Assembly (NCBI GenBank): GCA_021432635.1
Contig: MU270029.1
Span: forward strand, 804,575 to 868,574
Direction of reading: 5' to 3'
Origin: Thozetella sp. PMI_491
Lineage: Eukaryota; Ascomycota; Sordariomycetes; Chaetosphaeriales; Chaetosphaeriaceae
Length of the DNA stretch: 64,000 bases
Part shown: piece by piece, positions 35,883 to 46,674 of the stretch
Numbering within the stretch: position 1 is the stretch's first letter
How the letters are laid out: every line of letters begins with the position of its first letter
Position numbers and translations under genes: made by a program
The notes under the pieces: generated by a model
Database searches by the model: none
What the model saw: only the letters and a program-made list of their open reading frames with translations
What the model was told of the DNA's origin: nothing

Positions 35883-36659
35883 GCCACTATGCCCCGTGTT
35901 ATGCATGGCCCAATCTCGGAGGAGCAAGAAGCTAGCTTGATTACCTAACCCCCTTTCTTTCCCTCGCTAATCTAGATATTGAGGGTTCACTGTTTTTATT
36001 TCATTTTCGTCCCTTTCTTTCATTCATTCATAGTGAGGCCTTATCCGCGTACGCCCCGAACTTCCACGGTGTACCACCTGGTTCAAGGGCAGATCGGACG
36101 GGCAGAGACGGCCTGAATCATTAATATAACACCCACCTAACCCTTGCGATTCTATAATTCTGCCGGACTTGCCCGCCTGGCATTCCTTGGTTCGTAGCAA
36201 ATATCTTTACTGAACCCGATTAACATGTAAAATACATATTTTTTCCAGCATTACATTCCTATCTTATGTACAGAAAAAAAGTAAATATTATAGGTTGGAA
36301 GGGGCGTTAAGATATAATTGTAAAAAACCTGCTACGTTCCCTCCATAATGTGTTAAGAGAGACGAAGCCTAAGTGGCTGGTCCAGTTCAGCCAATGCGTC
36401 GAGCAACGATTCATAATAGCATTGACTGTTTTGTCACTGCGCTCTGCCCAGTTTGAGATACAACTACCCCCCGCTACGAAGGAAGGAGTGACATCCGAAT
36501 TGCATTACTACGCTAGTCATGAGCCGGACGTTCGACTCACTCTTTTTCAAATATATTGTATTAGGTGAACTCGGAGACTGTGTAGACACGATCCTGATGT
36601 TTATGGCTACTGCATCAAGCACACGCCCGGTATCCGTTGCTCTTCATGAAGACTGCGTA
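35883..36659. other. Convergent 3' intergenic region
   Basis: 777 bases between the convergent transporter and GH79 genes, AT-rich, with short A and T runs around 36238-36290. No gene is supported. Confidence 0.5.
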
Positions 36660-38406
36660 CTAGTCTTGCAAATATAGAATCACGGCTTCTGATGCTGCCA
36701 GAGCAATCTTTGCTTTGCCTTTTGACACAACAAAAGACTCATACATCTGTTCGCCGATGATTGCGCAGTCATCATTGGAAAAGTATTGTCCTGTGGCACA
36801 TTCGCGTCAACATGCGACTTCCGGGGCTCCGAAAGCATGAGAATACTGTACCTCCAATGACTGGCTGGCCAGCTGACGTTCGGTTCGTTTCTATTGTCGT
36901 TTCGCTGGAGAATGCAGTCATTCGGAGTGCTTTGACAACAGAGGATGACAAGCCAGTCAGCTCAAATGTAGTTGAGCTGCGATTACCCGTGCCTGAATAG
37001 TAATCGGTGTTGATCAGAACCACCTTATACGGGTGGTTATTCCTGTACATAACATATTGCGAAAAAGAATTGTTGCCAGAGTCACTCTCAATGATCTTGT
37101 CGGCCCCGGAGATGGCCAAAGCGGAGAAGTAGCCCCCGTAGAATGGTGCCTCGACCTTTTCTAAATGCCACCAATTGAAGGAAGCTTGGTTGGCTCCCAG
37201 GCCACCCTGATGGTAATAGAGCCGCTCGATGCCTAATGTGAGAGCATGCAGAGTTTTGTCGATGATTTGAAGCGCACCGCCGAACGTGGCGTCCTGCGTT
37301 GTCTCGAGGCCATGGAAACCCGTTTCACCAATGATGTAAGGTCGACCGACTGCCTTGGCCTTTCCAATCTTGTCAACAAAATTGGAAAGATCGGCGACCG
37401 TTTTGACGTGATTCATCTCCTCAGATAGCAAAGCATCTTGGGCGGAAAGCGCATACAAATGCGTGCAGTACATCTTGACGCCTGCTCGGACGCTCGAGTT
37501 GAAGGCGGTGTCTATCAGATAATTCGTGTTCGGATAGGCAGGGGCGAGTTCTATAGGTACCGCATAGTTTCCGCCTGAGAGAATAGGGGCAGGATCGCCC
37601 CAGATGTCAAGGAAAGCCTGGAACCATTCTGCTTGGTTATCACCTTCCTGGGTCTCATTCCACGGCGGAATAGCCACTTTCTTATTCCATACTGAATAGT
37701 ACACTGATACAGTTAGTGAGAAGCTTCTGGAATTAACCACTACACCTACAATCCGGCTCGTTTCCGAGTTCGACACCCCACAGCAGTCCTTGTAGTCTTG
37801 ATTTGGCAGCCATCGCTGCCTCCAAAGTATTGGTCATGTTATCGTCGCCGCGGTTGAAGCCTGGAAAGGGTGATTGTTAGACTCGTCCGGAACCAAGTCA
37901 CAACATCTCACACACCAAGTGTTACCTCGCCTCCATAAGTCCCTATTACAATTATGTCAATTTCAGCGTCAATGTTCTTAAATTTGGCCATACATACCGA
38001 TCAGGTCGAATAATTTTGGTCCAAAATATTGGCTTAGTTCTCCATCTGCGCCCTGGTAGAAATATCCGTCGAAGTTGGCATCAAAGCCACACCTATCCTG
38101 TGTAGTGCCGCCAATGCGGAGGGGTACCTTCGAGTTGTAAAAATGGTCAATGTGGTCCATACAGTTCCAGGTGCGACTCATGTTCAACATATAGGTTGCT
38201 ATCATGTTAAACTCGAAACTGGGTAGGTGAGCCGAAGACTGAGAGGCATAGGACAGCATCATGGCTTACGAGACACCGACTGGCGCTGAGTCAAGCTTAA
38301 CCGCATCGGAAGGTACAGGGTACGGAACGGGATAGGTCACCGTCGTCGCTCTGGTATGCGAAATGTAGCCCGAAAGGAGGACAAGATAGTTGAGTAGATG
38401 GGTCAT
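36660..38406 (-). CDS. Secreted beta-glucuronidase-like enzyme, GH79
   Basis: Retaining glycosidase of 492 residues, predicted to remove glucuronic or 4-O-methylglucuronic acid from glycans or conjugates outside the cell. Six exons, 38406-38270, 38218-37998, 37942-37916, 37860-37750, 37703-36852 and 36790-36660, join in consistent phases; exon 3 is only 27 nt. A signal peptide (MTHLLNYLVLLSGYISHTRA) precedes SAPVGVSFEF, the usual barrel start. VPLRIGGTTQDR is the strand 2 block, GVELGNEPD contains the acid/base Glu, and PYIIGETGFHG supplies the likely nucleophile Glu. The C-terminal beta-domain of the GH79C type ends in KIALAASEAVILYLQD, reached only if the last 61-nt intron (GTACAG donor) is removed. 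Fungal relatives release glucuronate from arabinogalactan-proteins, which suits the GH78 neighbours. Confidence 0.88.
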
Positions 38407-40748
38407 TGTGTGAACAGGATTGAGAAAACGGTAAAACGATGGTGGTGACGGAAAGATCCGACCTTTGGGATGCATCCCATCTTAATTTGTATAACTCATA
38501 GTCACGAAGAGTCGGCTTCGCTTAGGACCATCCTCATATCCAAGCTAACGATTTTAGTAATTAATCCCAATACGACATAATGAACAAGGGCATGAAATCC
38601 TTGAATGGTTAACATGTCGCCAAGTGGCTCATCTTCGTCATTCCTCGCATATCCTCGTAAACCCCGTAAACCTCGGAATTCGACTCCACTTTCAACGGGC
38701 TTAATCGAGACTAGTTCACACACCAACAACTCGAGTTTGATGTAATCATGATCATCACCTTTCAATTTTGACACTATATTTTGTGCTTAGAGGGAAAACC
38801 TGCAAGGGCGATGATGATAAGGGGCAATAGGCTGTGGTGTCGAGACCGAGTTCTCCAATGCCTGGTAACGGTGTCGTCTTGAGCGATAGTTAACGTGTTA
38901 CAACAAACCAGGGTCGGATGCATCGATCAAAAACATGGGGTGCAGCTGCTTTGCTGCCGAAGCCCAGCTTTCGAGAGTTTGGGATCCACAGCGGAATGAA
39001 TTGCGGTAGCAAGCACGGGGCACTAGTCTAGCTATTACACGTACGTGAGAATGTCCAAATTAGTGGAAGAGAGACTACGGGGTAACATACTCCGATGGTC
39101 CCGCATCCATTGCCGGGGTCACGCAGTTTGAGACACTGGTCGATGGCTAAAGTTAAAGTTTCTGGTAAAAAAATTTAAAGGTGGTCGATCGTTGCCCTGG
39201 ATTGACGTGTACCGACTACAATTAGAGACCTGACGTTGGTCCGACCCGCAAGCTCCTCCGAGCCCAGTGTTGGGACCGCTGGCGATTCCACCCACTTCGG
39301 CGGCTGGCCAAGAAGGATGTTTGCCATTCTTGCGTGTTTATGGTCCCAATTTGAGTGTTGATAAATGCAGATGGCTATTCGACCTTGGGGGTTAACTACG
39401 AAGCAGAAGTGACTCGCTGCTTAGCTTCAGCCCAGCTCGACTGCTAGACGTTACCGAACCAAGCATGATGGCAGGCCGCAACTACCGAATATCTTTCGGA
39501 ATGGCTAGGATCGGTCTATGTTGTGCCGAGTTATTACTGTGCCTCGTTACGAGATCGGTAAAACAAAATGCGCAAACCAGGGTTTGACGTGGCCATCCAA
39601 CCTAAATCGGGCAGTGCATTTCAGCCCTTTGTCTGATTCATCCTGTGAAGCCCTGATGCGACTTATGCATTGCATCGTTCGGTAGATACAGCTAACCGGG
39701 CGTTCCACCGTATGACCAAAGCAATCAACACTTACCCAGTAGTCGAAGACTTAAAGTGCCTCCTAACAGCAGATTTACTACAGCTATACAGCTTAGCAGC
39801 GATATAGACCGTAAGGAGCTCGTTAGTAGTTATACTAATGAACAGCCCTTCTTGTACTGAGATCTAGCTCACATAAGCCATGTAACGGCTTAGCCAGCGG
39901 CCAGAGAGGAAGCTTATACCTCTAGCACTATCACGGTGTTTTATGGATTTAAAACGCTGATCTAAACTGATTCGCCATCGAGATCACAGTTAGATATATT
40001 GGAGTATATCGAAAATGCGCTGTGTAGAACACGCGACACAATATAGAGGCTGTCCCACAGTTTTTACTATCCCACTATTTTTAGACCTCTACTGTGTCTC
40101 TAAGGTCTATGGATCAATCGAACACTCAGAGCTAGACATATGCAGAGGATTGACTAACGCCAAGGATTTGTGATTCTAGTATCTGCTAGCAAAAGTAGGC
40201 ATCGGCTCCGAAGTCCGGGACATTAACAGGAGCTCTGAGTCGAAATTCGTCGAAGAAAAATGCTTAGCACTTTCTCAGGAGCTAAGTTCGTCATAGCAAG
40301 GCCATTCGTGCCAATATCTAGACTGTTCTAGGATGTTGGCAAGATGAATATCCTAGCATTCCATTCTGAGTGAATACACCACTCGCAGAGCCTGATCACG
40401 GATAAATGCGACTGCCCATGGTGTTTAGAGGTAAGAGAGGGTGTTCTGGACCAGACTCGAGCTGCGGACTTCGGCTCGGCTCCTGAACAAGCATCATCGG
40501 CATTCGGGACGGCTAGTGCCATTTTTGTCTAGAACAAGAAAACTATGCGGAGATTAGCTACTCCCCCGCAATGTGGGGTTGCTAGACTGACCAGGGTTCA
40601 CTTTCGCAGCAAAAGCCTCTGCTCTAATACATTGAAGGGCTCAAATATATAAAGCCAAATGGCGATCGATACCAAGCACCCCGCCGAGCGAGGTTTAAAC
40701 CACTTTACCACCCAAGAAGCTACCCTCCTGATTCCGTGTCTACCTCAA
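38407..40748. other. Long intergenic region upstream of the sulfatase
   Basis: About 2.3 kb between the divergent GH79 and sulfatase genes. A 90-codon minus-strand frame at 38502-38774 is unrecognised. Around 40060-40260 a plus-strand stretch faintly recalls a pogo/Fot1 helix-turn-helix region, too weak to call. No intact gene was seen. Confidence 0.45.
40645..40654 (+). promoter_or_regulatory. Candidate TATA box of the sulfatase gene
   Basis: ATATATAAAG about 95 bases upstream of the chosen ATG (40749). If the in-frame upstream ATG at 40659 were used, this element would lie too close, which supports the downstream start. Confidence 0.4.
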
Positions 40749-43034
40749 ATGGCTCGCTGGTATCAAACATGGGTTGTCCTGCCCCTGTTGGCGTTTGCCA
40801 CCCCCGGGACAAGTGCTTTACAGAATGCCCAGAAGGCCAACCTTGTGGTTATCATGAGTGATGATCAGGATGCCCGCCTCGGGTCTCTGGAGGCACAACC
40901 TTATGTCAAAAACACCCTCATGGCGGAGGGTTTGTCGCTCACAAACCACTTCGCAACGGTTGCACAGTGCTGCCCTAGTCGAACATCATATTTCCGCGGC
41001 CAGGCAGCACATAACACCAATCTAACTCATGTGGTCGCCCCGGGGTAAGTAGGAAGCAGCTGCTATCCGTAATGCGATCATGGTGTCAGTTTGCTAATAC
41101 GGAGAAAAGCGGTGGGTGGGAGAAGTTTGTTCAATCTGGTATCGAGAGCAACTACTTGCCACACTGGCTCAAAGCGGCTGGCTATAGAACAGAATGTATG
41201 ATCCTTTGCTTTCTTGGGAGAGATTGGGACTAGACACGCAGAAAAATAAAAAGTTGCTGATTTACTCCTCAGACATGGGAAAGATCATGAATGGATACAA
41301 TCTAGCAACTTACAACAGTCCCAAACCAAGCGGCTGGGATTACGCCGATTTACTTGTACGTCCCCTTGCATTACGCATGAAAGATTACAAGTTGAACTTG
41401 ACACGCTACTAATACTTTCAAAATATTTTTTTTTAGCTCAATCCTTACACATATGAAGGGAACAATGTGGTGATGTCACAGAATGGCGAGCGACCGATAT
41501 TCTACAATGGATATCATCAATCGGATGTCCTGAGAGCGAAAGCGTAATTTATACCCCTTGGTCTTTATACAGAGAGCTCCAATACTGATAGTGGCAATGC
41601 ATGCCAGTCTCTCTAGGCTATCGGAATTGGCCCAGGCTGATCAACCATTCTACCTCCAGATAGCGCCGACCGCACCTCATGCTGGTAGGGACGGACCGCC
41701 AGTGCCTTGTGCTCGCCATATGTGGTCCTTTAATGATGCCAAGGCACCACGAATTCCTAATTTCAACCCCCCGGATGAGATACAGCTCCAAAAGCCCCAT
41801 TGGCTCAAGGAGCTCCCTTTGCTCAACGCCTCTCAGGTTGACTTTGTTGATTGGTCTTACCGCAGCCGTCTCCAGGCTCTTCGTGGTGTGGATGAGATTG
41901 TGGAGGATGTCGTCGAGTATCTCCGCTCCGTTGACAAATTGCAGAATACATATGGTGAGTAGTTGGGCTAAAAGCTGCAAAAGATAGGGGCTCACAAGTA
42001 TAGTGATCTATACTACCGATAATGGCTTCCATGCGGGTAACCATCGACAGATAGGGGGCAAAGGGCTACCATACGCAGAAGATACCAATATCCCGATGAT
42101 CATTCGAGGACCAGGTGTTCCTGCTGGAGCCAAGTCCAGTGTTCCGAGTACGCATGTCGACATGGCACCGACATACCTCGAGATTGCCGGTCTCGACAAA
42201 ACTTCAGCATCGTATCCGCCTTTCTTGGACGGCCGAAGCCTGCTCCAAGAATGGACCTCCTCATGTGGGAGTGACAAGAACACAAAGAACAAAGAAATTT
42301 TGAATGTTGAGTTCTGGGGCACTATCAGCAATGGAGGAGGGCCTGACTTTGAGATTACATCGCCCGTTTATGCTTATAAGACGTTGAGAATTGTCAGCGA
42401 AAAGTCGGCCTGGCTATTCTCCCGCTGGTGTAGCGGAAATGCGACAGAGCTTTACAACACCATCGTATGCTGCCCGCCCCTTCCTATGATAAAGAACAAA
42501 CATCTCACTTTTGATATTTAGGACGATCCGTACGAAATTACAAACCTTGCGATAAACCCGACCGTGGAGAACCAACGACTCATTAGTCGATTGAATGGGT
42601 TGCTGCTGGTCACGAAATCTTGTAATCAGGAGTCCTGCCGAAATCCCTGGCAGGTACTCCAGAAAGACGCAAATGCAGAATTTGCCAATCTTGAGGATGC
42701 CATGGATGCGAAATACGACCACTTCTTCGAGTCTCTGCCCTCCGTAGGGTTTCAGGCCTGCATGATGTACCAATCCACCGCAAACGAAGGACCGTACTAT
42801 CCTCCCGAGTCTATCGCCCTTGGGGCCCAGTATCGCAACAAGACGGACAATTATGTGAGTCATAATGCAAACTTCACGATCACGCCTGGGAACACCGGTC
42901 GGATGGGCACAGCAGCTCAGAGGCATGTCACCCTCGACACTATCATGAAATCAGCTAGGAATTTGACGGATGCTGAAATTGGCACTCCCGTCAATTGCCT
43001 GCCACCCAACTACTGCCCCTCTAAAGGAGATTAG
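40749..43034 (+). CDS. Secreted type I sulfatase
   Basis: Formylglycine-dependent sulfatase of 630 residues, predicted to hydrolyse sulfate esters outside the cell. Seven exons, 40749-41044, 41110-41195, 41273-41355, 41437-41543, 41608-41954, 42004-42464 and 42522-43034, join in matching phases. A signal peptide (MARWYQTWVVLPLLAFATPG) begins at ATG 40749; an in-frame ATG at 40659 would bury it behind 30 hydrophilic residues. Metal-binding SDDQD and the signature CCPSRTSYFRGQ are present, with the second Cys of the pair the one expected to become formylglycine. MGKIMNGYN and YTTDNGFHAGNH are further active-site blocks. Its overall pattern recalls fungal arylsulfatases and N-acetylglucosamine-6-sulfatases. 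Substrate is open: sulfated glycan or aryl sulfate. Its place next to GH79 and GH78 suggests action on the same acidic substrate, an inference. Confidence 0.9.
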
Positions 43035-43507
43035 TGTTTTACTGTTCTTCTACTGTACATATTTTTAGACAGGTCGTTATACATGGTTAAGAGCGCCGTG
43101 ATCCATGCCTGGCTTAAACATCCCCGGGCCCACTGACCTTAAGGTTGGCGTGATCCTGAAGATCCAAGGCCTTAATTCTTCACGGTGACCGGATAAGGAT
43201 TTTTACGTGCTTGCACGAGCTATGCTTGAAATCTTAGCCATATTTACTTCCAGGCCTGATTTTAGTATATATCTAGGGACTACGGGATAAAATTCACGGA
43301 CTGAATCCCACCTCATACGTCCTGGTTACAATCCTTTAACGCTCCAAACTTATATGAGCCGGGAAACGGAGTGTACGCTACTACCAAGTGATTCCGGCTA
43401 GAGCTAGCGATATGCCGGTGAGGATACCGTCCAGAAGCTCTTCTAGATTGTTTACCAGCTCCAGTGCCAAGATAAGTCCGCTGAGAGAACCAGTCAATCC
43501 GCCGAGG
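43035..43507. other. Intergenic, including an out-of-frame extension of the neighbour
   Basis: Between the convergent sulfatase and the small secreted protein. Minus-strand bases 43507-43381 read, one frame off the upstream gene, as a Leu/Gly-rich chain (LLSLGGLTGSLSGLILALEL, then ELLDGILTGISLALAGI) ending in TAG at 43381. It looks like the natural C-terminus of the secreted protein, separated by a single-base shift. Confidence 0.6.
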
Positions 43508-43974
43508 CTAAGCAGTGACCAAGCCTAGCACTGCGATCACGTTGTTGAGCGCGCCGCTGAGCTCCGTCAGGATTAACCCAAGGAGATCGACTACGGTAAC
43601 CGCGTCGGCCTGGTGCGGCCGCACCCGCGCCTTAGCGCTAGACGTGATGCTCGACGCAGCGTCGCTAACCAGGGTCGTGATCTGGGTCACTGCATCGTTC
43701 ACGGTCGATGCCGCAGCGTCACGGCTGGCCTCATCTACGTCGACAGGGAGGCCGAGAACAGTGGTGTCTACTAGGGTGACTAGCTTGCTCAGACCGGATG
43801 CTGAGATGCAGAGATGTACTCACTGATGGTTCCGGTGTATGGGAGGATGCTGCTGTATAGGCCGCTGAGGGTGCTAACCTCGCTATCGTACTGTCGCTTC
43901 TCGATGAGAGCCGCCGGTGTAGCTAGTACGGAGGTGAGAAGCCCGAAGACCGAGGGGATGGAAAAGAACTTCAT
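43508..43974 (-). CDS. Small secreted Ala/Leu-rich protein, likely C-terminally shifted
   Basis: Secreted protein of 137 residues as read. Exons 43974-43824 and 43770-43508 join in phase 1 across a 53-nt intron, skipping an early stop. A signal peptide (MKFFSIPSVFGLLTSVLATP) is followed by a Kex2-type KR site (IEKRQYDSE), which suggests a processed propeptide. The mature part is helical and rich in Ala, Val and Leu (DAAASTVNDAVTQITTLVSD, then DLLGLILTELSGALNNVIAV). It lacks cysteines. The pattern recalls fungal cell-wall or hydrophobic-surface-binding proteins (HsbA-like), but I do not recognise the family firmly. A coding-like continuation lies just past the stop in another frame, so either this allele is shortened or one base is wrong in the assembly. 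It closes the accessory cluster. Confidence 0.6.
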
Positions 43975-46674
43975 GATGAGAGTAATCTTGTATCACCAAT
44001 GATCTGGAGTTGTGAGGAGTATTGCTTTGGTAGAAGCTGGGATGTGGCATATGGCTTGGGGACGAGGCACTGAAGGGGTGGCAGCCAGTAGCCTCAAGAC
44101 TAGAGAGAGAGGTTGGGCTTTTATAGACTTCTGGGTGCAAGCGAGAGCCGACCCCTCTATCAGGCAGGGAATAGCATCGTCATAGAATTATTCATATCTA
44201 GCATTCTTAGGCCTCCATACACATGGCAGCAACCTTCGTAAGCCCTACGGGATGTGGGCATGCTGACTGCCACCGCAAGACGCCATCGATGAGGTTGTCG
44301 TGAAATTGGGGCTAGGGACTGGCTGCTGATCTTGATATCCCTCCCCAGCCGTATCTTGCAGATGGCGCTAGAGACAACGTCCCGCGAGGAGGCACGAGTG
44401 GTGCAGATCTTCATGATGCAGTCCTAAGACGGAGCTTACCGTGATTGCCACTTCCAAGGTCGCAAGTTTGTCGCTACAGGTATGCTACTCTGTGTGATAA
44501 ACACGCAGAACTAAAGCACTTGGTAAGCTATCCGAAGGCAGAAGGGGCAAGAGATCAGCGTCACCTAGGTGGTGGCTTGCCTAGGAGCGAAATAGACGAT
44601 CGCAGCGATGTATATCTATACTAGCTCCGGAGCGAATGTCCCGGCGCTTTTATATTAGCTTCTCATAACTTCACTACCCAACACTGGTCGTGTCATTCTA
44701 GAGAGCAAGGTACCCGTCCCTGATATGGCTACAGCCGCATCGCTCTTGCTAGCTATCGATTCATCTGTGGACCACTCATCACCTGACGTCAGGGTACGGA
44801 CTTTCACGACATCTTGCATCAGAATTTCAGTTTCTGCTCTGTGTGGCTATGTATGCGTGTTGGTTCGCATACAAGGCGGTAGCACGCTTGGCACGTACCG
44901 AAGTGGCTCTTAGGGAGCGCAGAGGGATCGGCGTGGGCCAGGCAAGCAGCTGCGGTGCCGAGGCTGTATTACCAGCTACCGTAGGGCCCTAGGGCCCTAC
45001 GATCGGCATTCTGAGATCCATCCCAGTATAAGCCGCGCCCATGTTCGGCAACCAAATTGGTACTCAAATTTGCAAAAGAGCCAATTTGGGCACGGGGCCT
45101 AATCTGGGCACCTAGCTAGATTGTAAGGGTTTCCCAGCGCGATATGCCAAGCTATATTTCTGAAAAATAGGCCTCTGTTTTATTTATCAGGTATATAGTC
45201 TTTGAACCACTTCCCCGGGTCCTAGGCAGCATATTCGATATAGCCGAAAAGAATTGTTGCCTGCCACGAATACACCTCGCCAATGCCTCGCGAAAGAAAA
45301 GCGAACTGGCGCCATCGCAGTGGTGCGTTGCGACACCCCCGCATACGCCACTGAGACACAGGCGGCCCTCGTCTGGCTGTCGTCAACAAACAATCGCGGG
45401 GCACGAGCCGTGGTTCGAGCGCCGCTTCTCTCAGAAAGAGAGGCGGGTGTTTCACCGGGGCAACGGACAAGCCGTCCGGGTGGTGAACCCGGGTGCCTGT
45501 GCGTTGCCTGGTTGCCTAACCCCTCTCGACCTCGCGTATCTCAAGAGGCTTGAGGATGTCGCTCAACCTCCTCGCTCCACGAGCCAACAACCCTCCAGCC
45601 GGATCGGCAATGGTGTTCAGCTGGGCAGGGGGTCGGAGAATTTGAGCAAATAGATAGACATGCAGCATTAATCCAAGGAACTGGGCCAATCCTACTGCTA
45701 GATCTTGAGACGTGCTTGTAGTCGTGTGTAACCGAGCCTCGGAGCGCACATCATGGGTTGGGCGTCTTGCCACCGTAGGTGGAGGGCTTCAATGTCCTAG
45801 CAAGGACCTTCGTGGCCGAGGTCGAGACACCGCCCGCGGCCTCAACCATACCGAGGGAGAGAGTTTTGTGGAATACTCTGGCCTGTGCTCACAGTCATGC
45901 CATCCCCAAGCCAGCAAGACTACTTTGTTATAGGATCAAGGTAAACACGGATGCGGCCGATACTCTCACCAGCACTGACAGGCAAAGTTATACACTGTTA
46001 GGACCTATAGTTAACCAAAGCTAAACATGCCTTATAGGATCAATAACCGAAGCTAAACCTGCCTTAAAGGCCTGGCGAGACCTATTCCGGGCTAAGGTAA
46101 ATGCGACGCGAGCACCTTTATAGTGCCTACAATCGATATGACCTTGGGGCGGTCGAAGCCGGAGATGGCCTAGACTCACTCACTTTGGGGCCGAAATAGA
46201 GTGCCGGGAGTGGACCGTCGGGAAGCATCCCCCCTGTCTAAGCGCAGGGTATAGATATACCGGCAGCCAAGACTATGAGGGAACGCCAAGGCCTGCTATC
46301 CGAACACCCAAATTTGGGTGGTGGTTCTTTGAACAGTCACTCTCGCGAGGCGCGCACGTTGGAGGCAGAAACTAGTTCCCTCATCTCCCTGACTCGAGCC
46401 CCCTGGCACATGTACTTCTCCCAAAACTTTTCTCCGCGTGTTGTCACACGCTTTGTCATCCGGGGCCGTTTGTCATTAACGGTGTTTTCATCGGTGGGCC
46501 GGCTCCAACGCCGACCTCCACCGGGCGGAACCGTAGTGCCGATAGCGGGTCGAGCTGCCCGCGGGCCATCACGCAGTGTGTATATATCTACAAGGAGGGG
46601 TTTCCATCGCACCCCAGAGGGGCAATCGCATTGCCAAGGCTGAAGCTCACAGCGCGTTCTCGAAAACCATCATC
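43975..46674. other. Long intergenic region, no supported gene
   Basis: About 2.7 kb between the small secreted protein and the MDR gene. It contains a 22-bp perfect palindrome (44980-45001), a 16-bp palindrome (46305-46320) and an imperfect 22-bp direct repeat (46013-46034 and 46045-46066, two differences). A TATATATC run at about 46579-46586 lies some 90 bases before the MDR start and may be its TATA box. Frames here have no recognisable homology. Confidence 0.5.
44980..45001. repeat. 22-bp perfect palindrome
   Basis: The sequence is CGTAGGGCCC followed by TAGGGCCCTACG and is identical to its own reverse complement with no loop. Function unknown; it may be a protein-binding site or a chance feature. 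Confidence 0.85.

Noticed and set aside
40060-40260. Possible pogo/Fot1-type DNA transposon remnant
   Set aside because: A few residues of one frame recall the helix-turn-helix region, but there is no terminal inverted repeat pair, no DDE motif and several stops. Too weak to annotate.
45254-45553. 99-codon plus-strand frame in the 44-46.6 kb gap
   Set aside because: No recognisable homology; overlaps equally long frames on the other strand.
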